From assembly GCF_001638985.1 (NCBI RefSeq), contig NW_017265139.1:62001-126000 (forward strand): a DNA stretch of 64,000 bases, in the 5' to 3' direction. The translations under genes were made by a program, and so were the position numbers. The stretch comes from Phycomyces blakesleeanus NRRL 1555(-). Lineage: Eukaryota; Mucoromycota; Mucoromycetes; Mucorales; Phycomycetaceae. Positions 34,311 to 47,663 of the stretch are shown piece by piece. Below the pieces are notes generated by a model, which saw nothing but the letters and a program-made list of their open reading frames with translations, was not told where the DNA came from and did not search any database. Numbering within the stretch: position 1 is the first letter of the stretch; each line of letters begins with the position of its first letter.

Positions 34311-36747
34311 AAATATAAATATAAATATAAATAATACAAACAACGTATGTTAATATGTTAATAATATTTCCAAATAAAGCAGAATACAACAATTTATACA
34401 TATTAGGATTTTATATATATATATATTCACTACATATTAGTGCCAATTAGTTTCACACAAACTTTCCTATGTTTTTTTTTTTAAAAAAGAACAAAAATGA
34501 AGCAAGTTGTGAAACTAAAATCATGGCACTTCAGTATTAATTGCTATAGAGCAAAAAAGAATTTATCGGTGGATTCCCTTATTTATTTACTGTCCATCCA
34601 GTATACTTATCCTGGCTAAACTTGCCTTCTCTGTGCTTAACTAATTTAATAAACTTGTATATTGCCCTCGTTATCGTTTATAACGATGTTAACATCTTAA
34701 GAATTTATTATAATCTTTAGCGGTTGCGTCAGGAGTGCAAGAATTCATCGGTGCCATGTTGATCTTCATACTTTTATTGTATTTTTTTTTCAACTGACCA
34801 ATGTAGGCGTATTTATATTTATACTTCTGAGTGTGTTTATGTTCCTGGATTATGAATGAATCTAGTTACAAGTCAGTAGCTGTCAAAACTTCAGCCATGA
34901 ACAACAAGGGTGAATCTCGCATTAGTCAGTCATAAAAGTGGTGTCAATTCTCGTGGAAATGACTACATTAGAATGGAATCATGGGAAAAATGGTCTAACC
35001 AGCAAGATTATTCTCAAATAGGAATTACTAGTAATGTTATACTCATTGCAGGTAATACGTGGTCAAGAATATTAATATTAGTAATACCGACAAAGTACTT
35101 GGCTTCCAAGTGAGGATGAGTCAGGTGGCGGGACTGCTGGCTCATACAAATTGCTAAGCTAGGTAACCAAGGGAGGGCATCAGTTTTAGGCAGTCTACAT
35201 ACATTAAGTAAAAGAGGACCTCCTTTTGAATAGATGTGTGTCCAGGTACTATAGCAAAATAAATGACAAGTCTTGTTGGTGTTACTTTTTCTTTGTGTAT
35301 ACACACGTGTGTTGTAAGGACTGCCTTCGTCTTTTCTCCTCAATTCTTCTCGTTCTCTCTTCTCACTGCTGTTAATACTTTTTATTTACTAATAATAATA
35401 ATCTGATTTTACATCAGCATTCTATTACATAACATATATGTTAGCCAATAAATTTATCTATTTGGGTGTAAGCACTATGGAAAATACAAGGACATTCATC
35501 TAATCATTTTCTCTTTTTTCTTTTAATTTGAAAGAAATTATTTTACTGCGGCAATCAATAAAGAATAATAGGAATATTAGATTAGCTCAGCAAGTAATAA
35601 TAAATAATTGGCAAGAGCAAATTAAACATACTACTTTACTTATTGATAGATAACTGGTCCTTGAGAGTCTAAGCATTAAAGGAATAGGTAAATGCAATAT
35701 ATCCAAAAGAGTAAAAGATATTTTCTACTGCTTTTCAACCCAGACATCATCAAGAAGAAAGAAAAGGAAAAATGTAGATAAAATGAGTTTTCGCTCTTGG
35801 CACACAAAGGACAACGTATTTCTGTATGACCTTGAAGTACATAAAAAGAGAATATAATCCCATGATTTTGGGTCTAGATAATTAAGTTGAGCACCAATAT
35901 CAAATACGATTGAATTACTCATCTCTTCACCAGAGTTACAGACAAGTCCCTCAAGAGGTGGGTATACAAAGTACCGGTACGGAACCGGCCCAGTGATCCG
36001 ATATAGCTAGATATCAATTGGTATTCTGTATCTGTCTGTTTGTGCAATTAGAATGCAAAAACTACACTTCTAACTGGTTACTTATTAATATTGGATTATA
36101 TAATCTCTAAACTATCCTCCCCCTTCCTTCGTCCTCTTTACTTTTTTTTAGGTATTATTATTGTTATTACTGATAGAAAGCCACACTCCATATTCTATAA
36201 ATTATACCAAAATAAATGTACACAAATAAGAATCCTGTATTGATTTCTATTACGTTTGAAATCGTATTGAAATATAATCCTCTTGTTTTGTTTAGATTAT
36301 AGTCACAGACCCATTTATCAAATACGATCGATCTAATACCTCTTGACATTGTACTCCCATTAACCTATCAAGTGTTCAATAAAAGTTATTACCCAAGGAA
36401 ATGTGCTACACGGGTATTTGTTACTATACTTTAAAGTGTGCCTTGAGTTTGCATTAGTAACTTGATACCAAAAAAAATAGCTCCAAAGGGGCTTCTATCT
36501 CTTTCCCTCATCCTTTTTTCTTTTTCTTTTTGTGATTGAATTCAGTGGTTTAATTGGTCTAAGCAATGTACAATATACAATGTACATAGTAAAAAGGAAA
36601 TAAAAGAATTATATTTACTGAAAAAAGAAATATTTTATACAATCGACAAAGAATATTGCTACACTTGTAATTGTAACATTGATTCTTTTTCTTTTATATC
36701 CTGTTAACTAAAAAAGCAGCTACTATAAAAAAAAGGTGTATAATTAA

Positions 36748-36960
36748 GAGCATCCACAGCGGTCTGGGTAAAATTAGCAGTGTATAAAAAAAAGCCCTGG
36801 ATGTTTTTGTGAATTGTTCAATTTAAAAAGCCGGTAATTATTATTGAGAGATGATCAGTTAAAACATTTAGTTAAGCAATCTGCTGGGGATAAAACATTC
36901 TAATTTTTTTTATCTACATTTAAAATATTGTTAAATTTACACAGACCGCTGTGGATGCTC
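36748..36960. mobile_element. 213-bp PIF/Harbinger-like MITE with TAA duplication
   Basis: GAGCATCCACAGCGGTCTG is perfectly inverted at the right end (CAGACCGCTGTGGATGCTC), and similarity extends some 10 bp further. TAA flanks both sides (36745-36747, 36961-36963), the 3-bp TWA duplication typical of PIF/Harbinger. The centre is AT-rich and noncoding. Confidence 0.8.
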
Positions 36961-37343
36961 TAATATGTATAAAGCAGAAAGTATTTATATAGTTTCTTGG
37001 GCTGAACTAAAGATCAAAGAAGTATTTTAAGGATAATTTTTGGTAATAAAAAAGTAATTGAAGCCTATTGTGTATGTATGTATTGTAAATGACCAAGTTT
37101 TATTTTATATTATCCAAGTTTATTTATTTATTTCTGGACCAAGATAAAATAAAGCAAAAGGAGAAAAAAAGCAGATAAAAGGCTGCTTTTATTAAGAGCC
37201 ACAGACAGTATTAAGAGAGAAATAGAAGAAGTAATAATTAATAGCATTAAAAGTAAAATATTAGACATGTAGGTAGATAGGTATAAAAGAAAGATTGTTC
37301 GTAGAAGAATATAAATTAAGGGCAATGTCGTTTCTACCGACAT

Positions 37344-39032
37344 TTATCGACTAATGAACTTGATTTCGTCTCCCTTTGTCTCGGTTCTTCCAGTCCATGA
37401 CCAAATATTGCTATGATAGTCTACCTTGACATTGGCATCACCGCCCTCCAGCTTGTAACTCTTCACTAGGCGAGCAACTGTGGCAGCCAACATACGTTCA
37501 CTTGCCTTCGCACCCTGGCACTTGCGGCGACCAGCACCAAATGCCAAATGATCTCGAGCAGGCATAAACTTGTTCTTTGACTTTTTGTTATCATCATTTC
37601 TTTCTGTTCTCTTATCCAAGATAGACACCGACTTCTTTTCTTTCACCAAAAATCGGTCAGGGTTGAATGTGTGTGGCTCAGCATAGTATTGTTCGTCAAA
37701 GTGAATTGCATCCAGATTGGCAATAATTTCTGTACCATCGTCAATACGGAAAGGTTTGTCCTCTCCATCAAGAATATCGTGCTCAACTCTAGATGTATGG
37801 GAATACATACGCATAGGAGGCTCAAAGCGCATCGACTCATTAATAAGAGCTCCGATCAACGGCCAGTCATCCAGAGTACCCTCCTTGTCCTTCACACTCA
37901 AAACTTCCGCATAGATGCGCTCCTGCAATTCTGGTAAGCTGGCAAGACGCTGAATCAAAGTGAATAGTGCCGAAGACAGGTTCTTGTAACTGTGAAGGGT
38001 GATGTGTATAAGGTTGACGATCACTTGATCTGCCGTGAGTTGGGCTGGCTCAGGGTCGTTCTTGGAAGGAAGAATGGTCAACAGACTCTCTGCAATGGTT
38101 CTAACTTCTACTGTCTGGTCGCCACGGTTAGCAATAAAAGGGCTGGTCCACTCTAAAAACACCTCAAGCAGATCATTACGCTGAGCAATGGCAGTCAAGC
38201 TTTTTCTCATCAAAGCCAAGAAACTGTAGGTGCTCTGGATGATATTGATAAAGTGACCGTACTGATACCACTTGTTGGCCTGGATAGCCTCAATCTCCCT
38301 GCACTTTTCTGAAATGAGCAACATTGTGGCAGGATCAGTGTTAGTTTGACCAACGACAATGGCCAATGAGGTGTCCATTGCAATCAAGTTCACTAATTGG
38401 CGCAGATGTTCAGCATCGATCGGCTTGCCATTCTTGCTAGATTTTTCAAACTGAATTCCCTGAGAGAGCTTTGCTGCTTGGGCAGAGAAAAGTCCATCGA
38501 ATTTGGCGATGTAGGCTGCTCCAATAATAATAGCGATTGCACGGCGAATACGGACCCAGTAAATCTCAAAAGGTGCAGCAAAGACGGTCTTGCCTGTGAG
38601 TTTTGATATTAGTTGTGGCTTTCATGATTTAGGTACACACACACACACATGTATATATATATATTACTTACCAGAGTCGGTCATGAGTACCTCAACACCA
38701 TCTCTGATAGAACGGGCAGAGTTATTCTGTTCGAGTCTCACGAATGATTCTTGGACCAGACTGCCACTGTTGAGTACAACCATACGCTTCTGACCGATCT
38801 TGACCGAGATCAAGGCTCCAAGTTCCTTTGCCCAATCGGTAAATGCTCGGTACTGTCTTTCAGCTACTTCATCATAGGCATTCCAGATGTAAGGCTGATT
38901 AGAAGGGCTTGGTGCCCAGGGGTTTTTCGGGGTTCCGTCTTGGTTCTTGCCATCCCAAAGTACACCGGTCATTAGCTGGGATATGAGCCAACTGAAGGCT
39001 GTTGCGGACAAGATTGATACTGCACTTCCCAT
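37344..39032 (-). CDS. Divergent cytochrome P450 with abnormal I-helix
   Basis: 536 residues in two exons (39032-38672 and 38593-37344). The N-terminus MGSAVSILSATAFSWLISQL is a membrane anchor. The K-helix motif ESMR (in LINESMRFEPP) and the heme loop FGAGRRKCQG with the Cys ligand are clear, as is the PERF-like FNPDRF. The region expected to be the I-helix reads NLIHITLHSYKNLSSALFTLI and lacks the usual (A/G)Gx(D/E)T(T/S) oxygen-activation motif. This is known in P450s that act without molecular oxygen (for example peroxide-using or hydroperoxide-rearranging types), so such chemistry is possible but unproven. It is not closely related to the convergent pair at 2.3-6.7 kb, and its intron pattern differs. 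Confidence 0.82.
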
Positions 39033-40819
39033 TTTAATATTGGTATTATTATTCCTTGAAATGTAAGAAGAATATAAGGAGTAGTAGTAGAAGAAGAAGA
39101 AGGAAAAAAATTGTAAAGGCCTTGTTAAGGACAGATGAATTATTGACTTTATACAGAATCCAGATGAAAACTACATAAATGGACTAAACTTCCATATGTA
39201 GTATTTTGGTTGCCAAATTACTAAACACCGCTTATCACTTGGATTTTTCTTCTTGTGGGTAAGGAGAAATGAAACTCCAATATTATGACTTCCCAATTTT
39301 CGTCTGCTGTTACGTTCTTTTTTTTGGCTCTCTTCTTTAAGGCTTCCTAAATGATTACTGTTCCTTGTCTTATTAATTAATTATCTCGACCAAATAATAT
39401 ATTTCTTTTGCATTATATATATATATATATTTTTGTAGATGTTTAAGGAATAATCGAAATAAAGAAGATAAAAAAAAACTACACCTAATATCCTGATGGT
39501 CTTGTTCCGCACAAACCACAGGGGACCTGTGCAACGTAAGACTTGAGATTGCCCCAATAAAGACCAGGATCCATAGGCATCTGTACAACTCTAGCTGAAT
39601 TGCACCTTTTTTTTTTGTCTCGTGATTCTCATCTGTTTTTTCTATAAACCAATGGACCATCTACAATATTAGAGCTAATCTTTACTATCTGCCTTTCTGC
39701 TTTTTTCCTTGAATACATATATATTATTCTGATCTGCAATATATATATATATATATATACACTTTATTTTGACACACCTGATAGTTTTTATATTGAATTT
39801 ACTTCCTTTTTAAGCTGCTTGAACTGTATTTTAGTGTCCAGTACCAAACCTTTTGTTGATCTCAGAATTAACATTGACCGTTTGAGTCGAACCACGTCTT
39901 ATTACTTAATCGTATATCTATATCTTTAAAAAGTTGGAACATATATTAAGACAGTCTGGTCTGTTCATATACCAAAAAAAAAGTGCTACTTAAATGGGAC
40001 TCTTTACACACACACACACATAAATACATACACTTTAATTAGTTATAAACCGATTATGTAACATCAAGGATTACAGATGTCTACTGCAGATCAGTAATAA
40101 TTGTATTGAATTTACAATCAGAAACCACTTTGGAGTGTATTAATCGTAGGATCTATAATTTGAGCCATGATATGTCTTGTTCTTCTTTGTTTTTGAACAA
40201 CATGAATTCACACTTTAAATCTAATCAGTTGGCATATTGTATAAGCATTGGCATTGTGTGATAGACTGTTGTACAGAACTTTTTTTTTGGAGACTGATAC
40301 TTACTAGGTTTAATTATGCTAGAACCTTCTAATGGAGATTTTCAATAGAGATCAGTAAAAAATAAAAATACGATAAATCTTTCGATTATCTCTTGTACAC
40401 ATAGTATTATAAAAGCTTACTAGTGGTTTAAACATTTCAAAAAAGAAGACTTGAATATTTTATTTTGATTATTTTCTTACGTTCTTAATGTATAGAAGTT
40501 CTAGTTTGTAGTTAATGTATCAGGGCTCTGTTGGCGTAGAAAGAGAGATAAAGTCAACTAGTTTAAGCCAGAGAATTGACAGTATGAATTTCTCTTTAAT
40601 TGGTATTTTATTTATTTTAATTGAGAAAAAAAGGGAGAATTTCAATTACCAATCAGTTCAGAAATACCATCAGACATATAAACAGACACAGGAACAGACA
40701 CAGAAAAATATACGGCCACAAAAATAAACACATAGGTTTGGGACTAGAGGTTACGGTGCCTTTTTTTTGTGATCATTAACTTCTGAAAATCTGGAAATTG
40801 GAAATCTGATATCTTATAT
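39033..40819. other. Intergenic, AT-rich, microsatellites
   Basis: Upstream region of the divergent P450. It has several (TA)n runs (for example near 39415-39430 and 39741-39760) and a (CA)n run near 40010. No gene or transposon end recognised. Confidence 0.35.
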
Positions 40820-41790
40820 TAGCGACCTTAGTGCATTTTTGAAAAAACCAAATAAATTGCTTTATAAGGAAATTTAAGCTATTTTTTCAAATTATAACCT
40901 TAAATCAAGTGTAACCAGACAAGAGAAATTTGAAAAAAGGGGTCTCTTATTTTTCAAATTTTGCTTGCTAAGAGGGAGGTTTGTGCAATTTTGTTTTACC
41001 AATCTCTTTTCCAATGTACTAATATGGACAGAAATGTCTTACCAATTTTCTGAAGTTTCATTTCCATATTGAGGTCCACGTCACGGTCGGGAAATAGAAT
41101 GCAGCTAAACTAACGAACATTAACTTGTATTAACGGTTAAGTTGATAGTCTGGTAATGCTTGGTCAATCAATTGACATAAACTATATTGTTAATTCCAGA
41201 ATCGGTAATAGAGTGCGTAATATATATAATCCAAATATATAGTTTTTAAAGAATGACATAAAAGAAGTCATGTTAATATAATATCTACATTGTTAAAAGT
41301 ATATTTTTTAACATATTTTACTTCTTCTTCCTTTGAATATATCGTTAGTTTAGCAGTTAAAAATAACCTTCAATTATTGGCTGAAGACACTTTGTAAAGC
41401 CCAAATTGGGCTTACAAAATTTTTGGAAAAGGTGCCCTTTTGACAAAATCTTTTTTGGAAGTATGAGACAAACTATTCCTTTTTAGGCGGGCAATTTCCT
41501 TTTTAATTTTGTTAAGAAAATTGCACAAACCTCCCTAAGAAGTGTGTTTTTTCAAATTTGCAACCAATTATATTCTTTTAATTTTTGTACTAAACTGCCT
41601 TTAAAAAGTATTAGTAGAAGGAAATGAAATTATTTAATATTACCGCTTGTAATTTTAGTCATATTACATGTCCGATGATATATATAGGCAGATTTGAAAA
41701 TTTGATCAATTCAATCTGGTGCGACAAAGACACTGTAGTACCCGATATTTGAAAAAATATTTGAAAAGTCCGAATGCACTAAGGTCGCTA
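40820..41790. mobile_element. Outer TIR element, split by a nested insertion
   Basis: TAGCGACCTTAGTGCATT at 40820-40837 is perfectly inverted at 41773-41790. The 971-bp span contains the 562-bp element at 40974-41535 with its target duplication. Removing that insertion and one TAAGA leaves about 404 bp, a typical MITE length. The outer element's flanks do not show a clear duplication. Confidence 0.65.
40974..41535. mobile_element. 562-bp nested MITE with TAAGA duplication
   Basis: GGGAGGTTTGTGCAATTTT at the left end is inverted at 41517-41535. The element is flanked by TAAGA on both sides (40969-40973, 41536-41540), a 5-bp target duplication. It has no transposase. Its left 90 bp are also present at 19815-19904, where they overlap the first exon of the YCRKS ORF. 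Confidence 0.75.
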
Positions 41791-41907
41791 TTTATTGGCT
41801 TGAGTTAAATATATGCCTATATAAAAAAACATACACAAGCCGAAAATTACAATTTCAGGCTCCACTTAAACACTGACATAAAATAAAATAAGGAAAAAAG
41901 GTCAGTT

Positions 41908-41992
41908 TTTATAACTTTTTAACTTTTTAACTTTTTAACTTTTCAATTTTTTAATTTTTCAATTTTTCAATTTTTCAATTCTTCAATTTTTC
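41908..41992. repeat. T-rich minisatellite, 9-bp related units
   Basis: Successive units AACTTTTT, then CAATTTTT-type, repeat about ten times with small changes, moving from one variant to the other along the array. Looks like a slippage-generated minisatellite. Confidence 0.7.
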
Positions 41993-42217
41993 AATATAAT
42001 AATTTCTCGAGATAAAAAGGGGGTTTCAATAACATTTAATTTTGCCTTTAATTATTGATCAATAATAAGAATAAATATTGATAAGTCGTATATACAGAGA
42101 TTTTTTTCTTTCAGCTTGAGTGCCTCAACTCTGGTTTGTGCTTGAAGATATTTTGGTTAGTGTATATATTGTATTATTAGAGAGCTTGTTAACAGAGTCG
42201 ATTAAGCTTATACTTCG

Positions 42218-42284
42218 ACTTAGGCTTATCGGAGTATATATTTTCTTATACCGACTACAAGTTCCATTTTTGATAAGCCTAAGT
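42218..42284. repeat. Hairpin, 13-bp perfect arms
   Basis: ACTTAGGCTTATC (42218-42230) and GATAAGCCTAAGT (42272-42284) are perfect inverse copies around a 41-base loop. Surrounding copies of CTTCGACTTA (about 42213 and 42300) are direct repeats. It may be a small MITE or a remnant; no gene is associated. Confidence 0.5.
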
Positions 42285-42610
42285 TCTCTACTTCGACTTA
42301 ATTTAGTCGAATAGCGAGAACCTTATCCTACAAATTCATGAAAACATATACAATAATTAATTTTCAATACTCCTTGCATAAAATCAATTATAAGACTCTT
42401 AGCTAAAATATACTAAAATATCAGGGTGAAATATCAATTAATTCTCTCTAAAAGTCATTATGTTTGTCATGTAATAAAATAATAACATAACTCCAAGTCT
42501 TGGGTATAAAACTCATAATAAATCAACTTTTTTCTATTGCATACATCAACTTTTTTTTTACAATTCACAATCTTTATTACTGTCATACATTTATAAATAT
42601 CTAACCAACT

Positions 42611-42826
42611 ATGGTACCAAATAAATCAAACAAAACTACAAGAAGAAACAGAAAGAACTTGGTCATTCACCAGTACATACCGTCACCTCCAAGTACAAAA
42701 GATCAAGAAGGTGAGAAATTTGTTCCTACGGTCAGCTCGTCGGGTTCTCTAGGTAGCTTAACATACTACAAAAAAACTAGTACTACTTCAAGAGGATCAT
42801 ACTTAGTTAAAAAGGTTATAGTGTAA
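42611..42826 (+). CDS. Small basic, Ser/Thr-rich hypothetical protein
   Basis: Single ORF of 71 residues starting MVPNKSNKTTRRNRKN, with a basic N-terminal third, then IPSPPSTKDQEGEKF and a Ser/Gly/Thr-rich tail. The ATG follows a T-rich then A/C-rich leader similar to those of real genes here. There is no domain, signal peptide or membrane segment. It is isolated in a gene-poor stretch, so it may be chance. Confidence 0.3.
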   Translation: MVPNKSNKTTRRNRKNLVIHQYIPSPPSTKDQEGEKFVPTVSSSGSLGSLTYYKKTSTTSRGSYLVKKVIV

Positions 42827-43579
42827 TTTTTAAAGGTAAAATAAAATTCAAAAAGACATAAAATCGATGTTTAATCTACTTTATATATTATTGATGGTAT
42901 TGAAATACGCATAAGGCAGCTCTAATAAAATTAACCACTTTACTGTAGATATAATTCATAAATACACTCAAAAAGAGCGCGGAAAAGCTCAATAACAACA
43001 GAGAACACTTATACTTCTTTATAAATCTTCTGACATTAATCTGACAAATTAATGTATATTTTCAATATAAATTTCTAATAATATCCAAATAATTTATGAA
43101 AAAAGTGGACAAATAATTGCCACAATCATACCCTAGTCCTAAGTCGATGAAATAATTCCAGCGGCGAAAATAAACGAATGCTAATTTTGGCAAGAAGAAG
43201 TTCGACTCTATTAACAAGCTATCTATTAAGCAATAGTTTTTTGCACAAAAGAATATTACACACACACAAGTAACAGTAGTAGTAACAGTAGCTAGTTTAT
43301 CAATATTGTTTTTTTTTTTAAAGAAAAAAGGTTCTGTTGGGATATAATACCTTTTTGTCATTGGTTTTATTTTATATATATTCTGGAAAGGGCGTGCGTG
43401 CGTGCATGCGTGTGTTTGTGTGTTTGTGTGTAATTTATACTATTATAGAAAGAAAGGAAAAGTTGTTTTTTTTGTTAGTTTTTAGAAAATGAATATGTTT
43501 TATCAAAACGCATTGTCTACAGCAGGATCGATCGTATCAAGGGCATCTAATGATAGAAAGCTTAAGCCAGCCTCGTGCA

Positions 43580-43611
<32 letters not shown>

Positions 43612-44421
43612 ATACTTTTTGATTCCCCCTCTCCCATTTTCATCCGGGTTGAATGATCAGTCATTAGGAAAAAGACTTTTGTAGTGTTTTAATAGAATAA
43701 TTGAATAAATTTTCTGCTATATTTTATTTTATTGTTTCTTTCATAAACAAACAAATCAAACGAATTTACGTTAATTATTACTGTGCCTATTAAAGCGGCA
43801 TTTTTTTTTGGTTTGTCTTTTTCCTTTTATTTCACCACTACACTAATATTATATGTGAAGGAGGTGGTTCAGAATATATATATATATATATATACATTAT
43901 ATTCTTATAATTAACATTTTGAAAAACAGTGATTGAGTATTGTTTCCTTTTTATGAAAGTAAATTAAAAAAGAAAAGAAAAAAAGTATTTGGATAAAATT
44001 CATTAAAATTATTGGATCCTTTTTTTTTGGTATGTTTATTTACAAATATAGCTGTAAAATTATATAGGTAACAAGTAAGACAGAAATATTTAAAGAAAAA
44101 GGAAGGGAGGAGAAGAGATAAAGACCTTGTCAACAAAAATTTCTTCTTTTTTCTCCTATACACACACACATATATATATGTACCTTTAGAAAAGTAAAGG
44201 AGAGAGTGAATGATTTATCAAGGACATAAAGGATACAATACTTTAGCGCTTACACAGTAGAAACATAACATTTTGTGTCTGTGGGTGTCTGTGTGGGCGT
44301 CTGTCTGTGTATATATATATGTGTATGCTTGTATCCGTGTTGGTATTTATAGTTTGCTTACATAAAAGGTGTCTAGAATAATAACTGCTAAGCATGTATT
44401 AAGCCACAAATATTTTTGCTA

Positions 44422-44459
<38 letters not shown>

Positions 44460-47400
44460 CTACAGTGCTAATAGTTTAAGACTAAATTTTCCTGGCCCTA
44501 ATATATAGCCCTTTTCTATATTTATTTTTATAGTTATGATGACATTCAGGGCAATGAGCACAAACAACATTTTTAATCATTCTTATACTTACAGGAGATT
44601 CTAATATCTACAAAGTACACGACTGTTTTATTATATGACAATGCAAAACAATATAATACATTACATGACATTACATGACATTACATTAAATCACTTTAAT
44701 TCTGACTGTCAATTGAAATGTCGGTAAAGATAGAAACAATCACAACATCTTTATCAACAATAATCTTTTATTTTTAAGTTTTTTTTTTGACTTGAGGTAA
44801 CATGGGTAAATGTTACTCATTACAACCAACTTGGTAAGAAGAGTACAAGCTATTTTACTGTCTTTTTGACTGCAATAATCAAATGAGGGGCATATTTGCG
44901 ATATGTTTAGATATTTATCCAATATATTTATATGTTTAGACAAAGTTATACAAGATTACTCTGATTACTCTGAGGTAACCACACCACTTGAAAAAAATTG
45001 CTTAGTTCTTATTCGTAATCAAAATAAAAGTAAGAATTGCAATTGCAATTGTTGTATTGAGAATCTCTATGATCTATCATTAAAGTCAATTATAATCATC
45101 AATGATTACAGCTAAGAAGCTGATGAAATATGAAAGCTTGTATTGTCTATTATCTACTGTCTATACGTTCATTATTATTATTTTCATATTAGTTGTAAAA
45201 TTAATAGTTTTATCTTTGACCCGGTTGCCTGGGAAAAGAATAGGAATATTAGTATTACATTTGAAACAGTACACAGTTTCAAAAAATAATAATATAATTA
45301 ATAATAATAACATAGAAAGAAAAACGTGCGATGTTCTTTGTTGAATACAACGTGGCAATTCAAGTAATACATTTTTTTTTGGAATGAACAATATTCTAAA
45401 ATAAAACAAAATATATACAAGGATTTGTTTGTGGTTATGATTATGGTTATGACTGTGTTTGTGTTTGTGTTTGTGTTTGTGCTTATGAGTCTCTTTACCC
45501 ATTGGCAAAGCATTCAAGCGGAAAATTTTATACACACTCTCACAGAATGATCGAAAGTGACGTAAAAGAGTACAAGAAGTGACCAAAAGGTCAATAAAAG
45601 CATGTACTACTATTGCCATTTACCAAAAATAAGCATAGTAGTAATGATAAATATGTAGTAGAGTCTGTTCTACAAGGTCTTTTACATAATAATAACAGTG
45701 ATAAACGAAGAGCAATACAAGGCACATCGTACTATTACTTTAATTAATTCACCGCGTGGATGTTCTTTTGCGCTTGTTCCCATATCTCAAATCAGTTTTT
45801 TTGTATTTAAATTACTTTTTAAAGAGATATTTGGCCTTTTAGATAGACAACTAAGAAGGTTTATGTGATACGATATATTCAAAAGATTAATATTATTTTA
45901 TATGTATATTGATTCAATTCTTATAAAGTCTGATTTTTTACTCAATACGTGACAATCACCAACGTAAAATAGTAATATAAGCAATGATATCGATAGTAAC
46001 AATGTAAGAAGTTAATAACCATGGCATTTATAATGGTGATGATAATGTTAATGATAATGTTAATGAACATTTGAATATCAATATTAATAGATAATTGTAA
46101 TTGTAATGGGACTTGCTTTAATGCTTACCAAACCTTTGGTCTAGTAGTACAGACAGACAGAGAGAGAGAGAGAGAGAGAAAGGCGGCTTGTTTGAAATAA
46201 TATGGCTGTGTAAGCTTGCCCGGTCGGGAAGAATAGACTCCTTGCCTGATTGTGCTACATTCAGCCGAGTTTTTCCTTGTACGATAGATTCAAATATATA
46301 CATATTATTATTCTTTTAGGATTGTTGTGTTGTGTTTGACTTATTTAACTTGAAACGCCATGTGGGTGCTCAAGTCAGAGTCCAAAAATAAGAAATATAT
46401 ATATATATAGATAGATAAATAAATAGATATATTGAAAGGAAAGCCGGAATAAATGATGATAATTATTATAGATTAACTCACAAAAACTTGGCATTGCAAA
46501 TTTAAGCTGTTAATTTCTAAAAATATATACCTAGAATTCTTGGCAATACATGGGCTGTGTGATAATTTTCTCTTGTTGTATACATTGATGACACATTAAT
46601 AACAAAATATCTGTCTCACAGTGTCGCACATTACAGCAATGACAAGTAGTGATGTAGACTAGATTTTGATACATGATAATTTATATAGATGATTTGTTTT
46701 TTTTATAAAAGAAGAATGAAAGGCAAATTTCAACAATACAAATACAAATACAATTGTGAATAAAGATTTCTGTATAATTTCAAGTATAATTCTGTAATTT
46801 TTAAATTTAAATTTAAGCTACAGGATTTATAGTTTTATTTTTTTCAATAATTTATATTATAATAGAAATTATTATGCAGAGGAATAAAGAGGTATAAAGA
46901 TTTCCCCCCCTCTCAACCTCCTCCTTTCCCTTTTCTCTTTTTGTGTGTGTGTGCGTCTTTCTGGTGGTCGCTTTAATTTTGTCCTTGTTTTTATTTTTAT
47001 TTGAAGGAATCGAGATTAGGCATTTAGTGTCTAATTGCGCGGATACCCTATGACAAAAAAAACTTAAAAAAAAAAGACTCGGTTCATGTAATAGTATTGT
47101 AAGATAAGTAAAGATATATATAATAAAAATACAAGAATAGGGAAATAAAAATAAAATAAAAAGGGGAGCTTGTTGTGTTTAACGGGTAACCCAAATAAGG
47201 AATATCCATCCCTAAGGTCGGGTCAAATATACAATCTTTCAAATACAGAACAATGGGAAATTTTGTTATTTTATCTTTTTATATATATTTTTATTTAACT
47301 TTTTCTTTTCTGCTACAAAATCGCGGCTTGACTTAATAGATCGTGAGCTAGCGGCAAATCGTTGTAAGGCTCTGTGACTTTGAATAACTAGTATTACTTG

Positions 47401-47663
47401 ATCGACATCTAGTTTAGATGAGAGAATTCTCGATTCAGGCTACGGGACATATGAAGAATACGATGTTTCCTATTCTGGACACGCTAGAATTTTTTTATTA
47501 TTTTTTAAATAAATAGCCCCAGATTTCTCCTCTCAAACTTCTCTCTTTACTTTCCTATTCAATTTCTTTATTGCTCTCTCACCCAAACACAAGCTACAAC
47601 ACCAAAAAACCACAAAGAGCCAAAATTAATACCTTACAATCCAATTCAGTTCAACTCAACACA
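42827..47663. other. Gene-poor region with many microsatellites
   Basis: No gene recognised over about 4.8 kb. Simple repeats include (TA)n at about 43580-43615, 43878-43895 and 44421-44445 (continuing as (TG)n), an ACATTACATG-type repeat near 44660-44690, (GTTTGT)n near 45445-45475, and (GA)n at 46156-46180. Many short ORFs are by-products of this low complexity. Confidence 0.4.

Larger units (their letters stand above)
33457..37343. other. Gene-poor region with two MITEs
   Basis: Holds the foldback element at 33954-34310 and the Harbinger-like MITE at 36748-36960. Just before the first lies a 19-bp tandem duplication (GATTCTTGACAGCTCTA twice, about 33875-33912). A minus-strand ORF at 35014-35343 is 109 codons long but has no recognisable domain. 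The remainder is AT-rich and without signal. Confidence 0.4.

Noticed and set aside
35014..35343. 109-codon minus-strand ORF
   Set aside because: No domain recognised and no homologous block elsewhere in the window; could be a relic but cannot be supported.
37128..37343. 71-codon hydrophobic ORF after the divergent P450
   Set aside because: Lies in the 3' untranslated region of the P450; the Leu/Ile-rich product reflects A/T-rich sequence.
42218..42284. Hairpin considered as a tRNA or structured RNA
   Set aside because: No cloverleaf, no conserved A/B boxes; better described as an inverted repeat.
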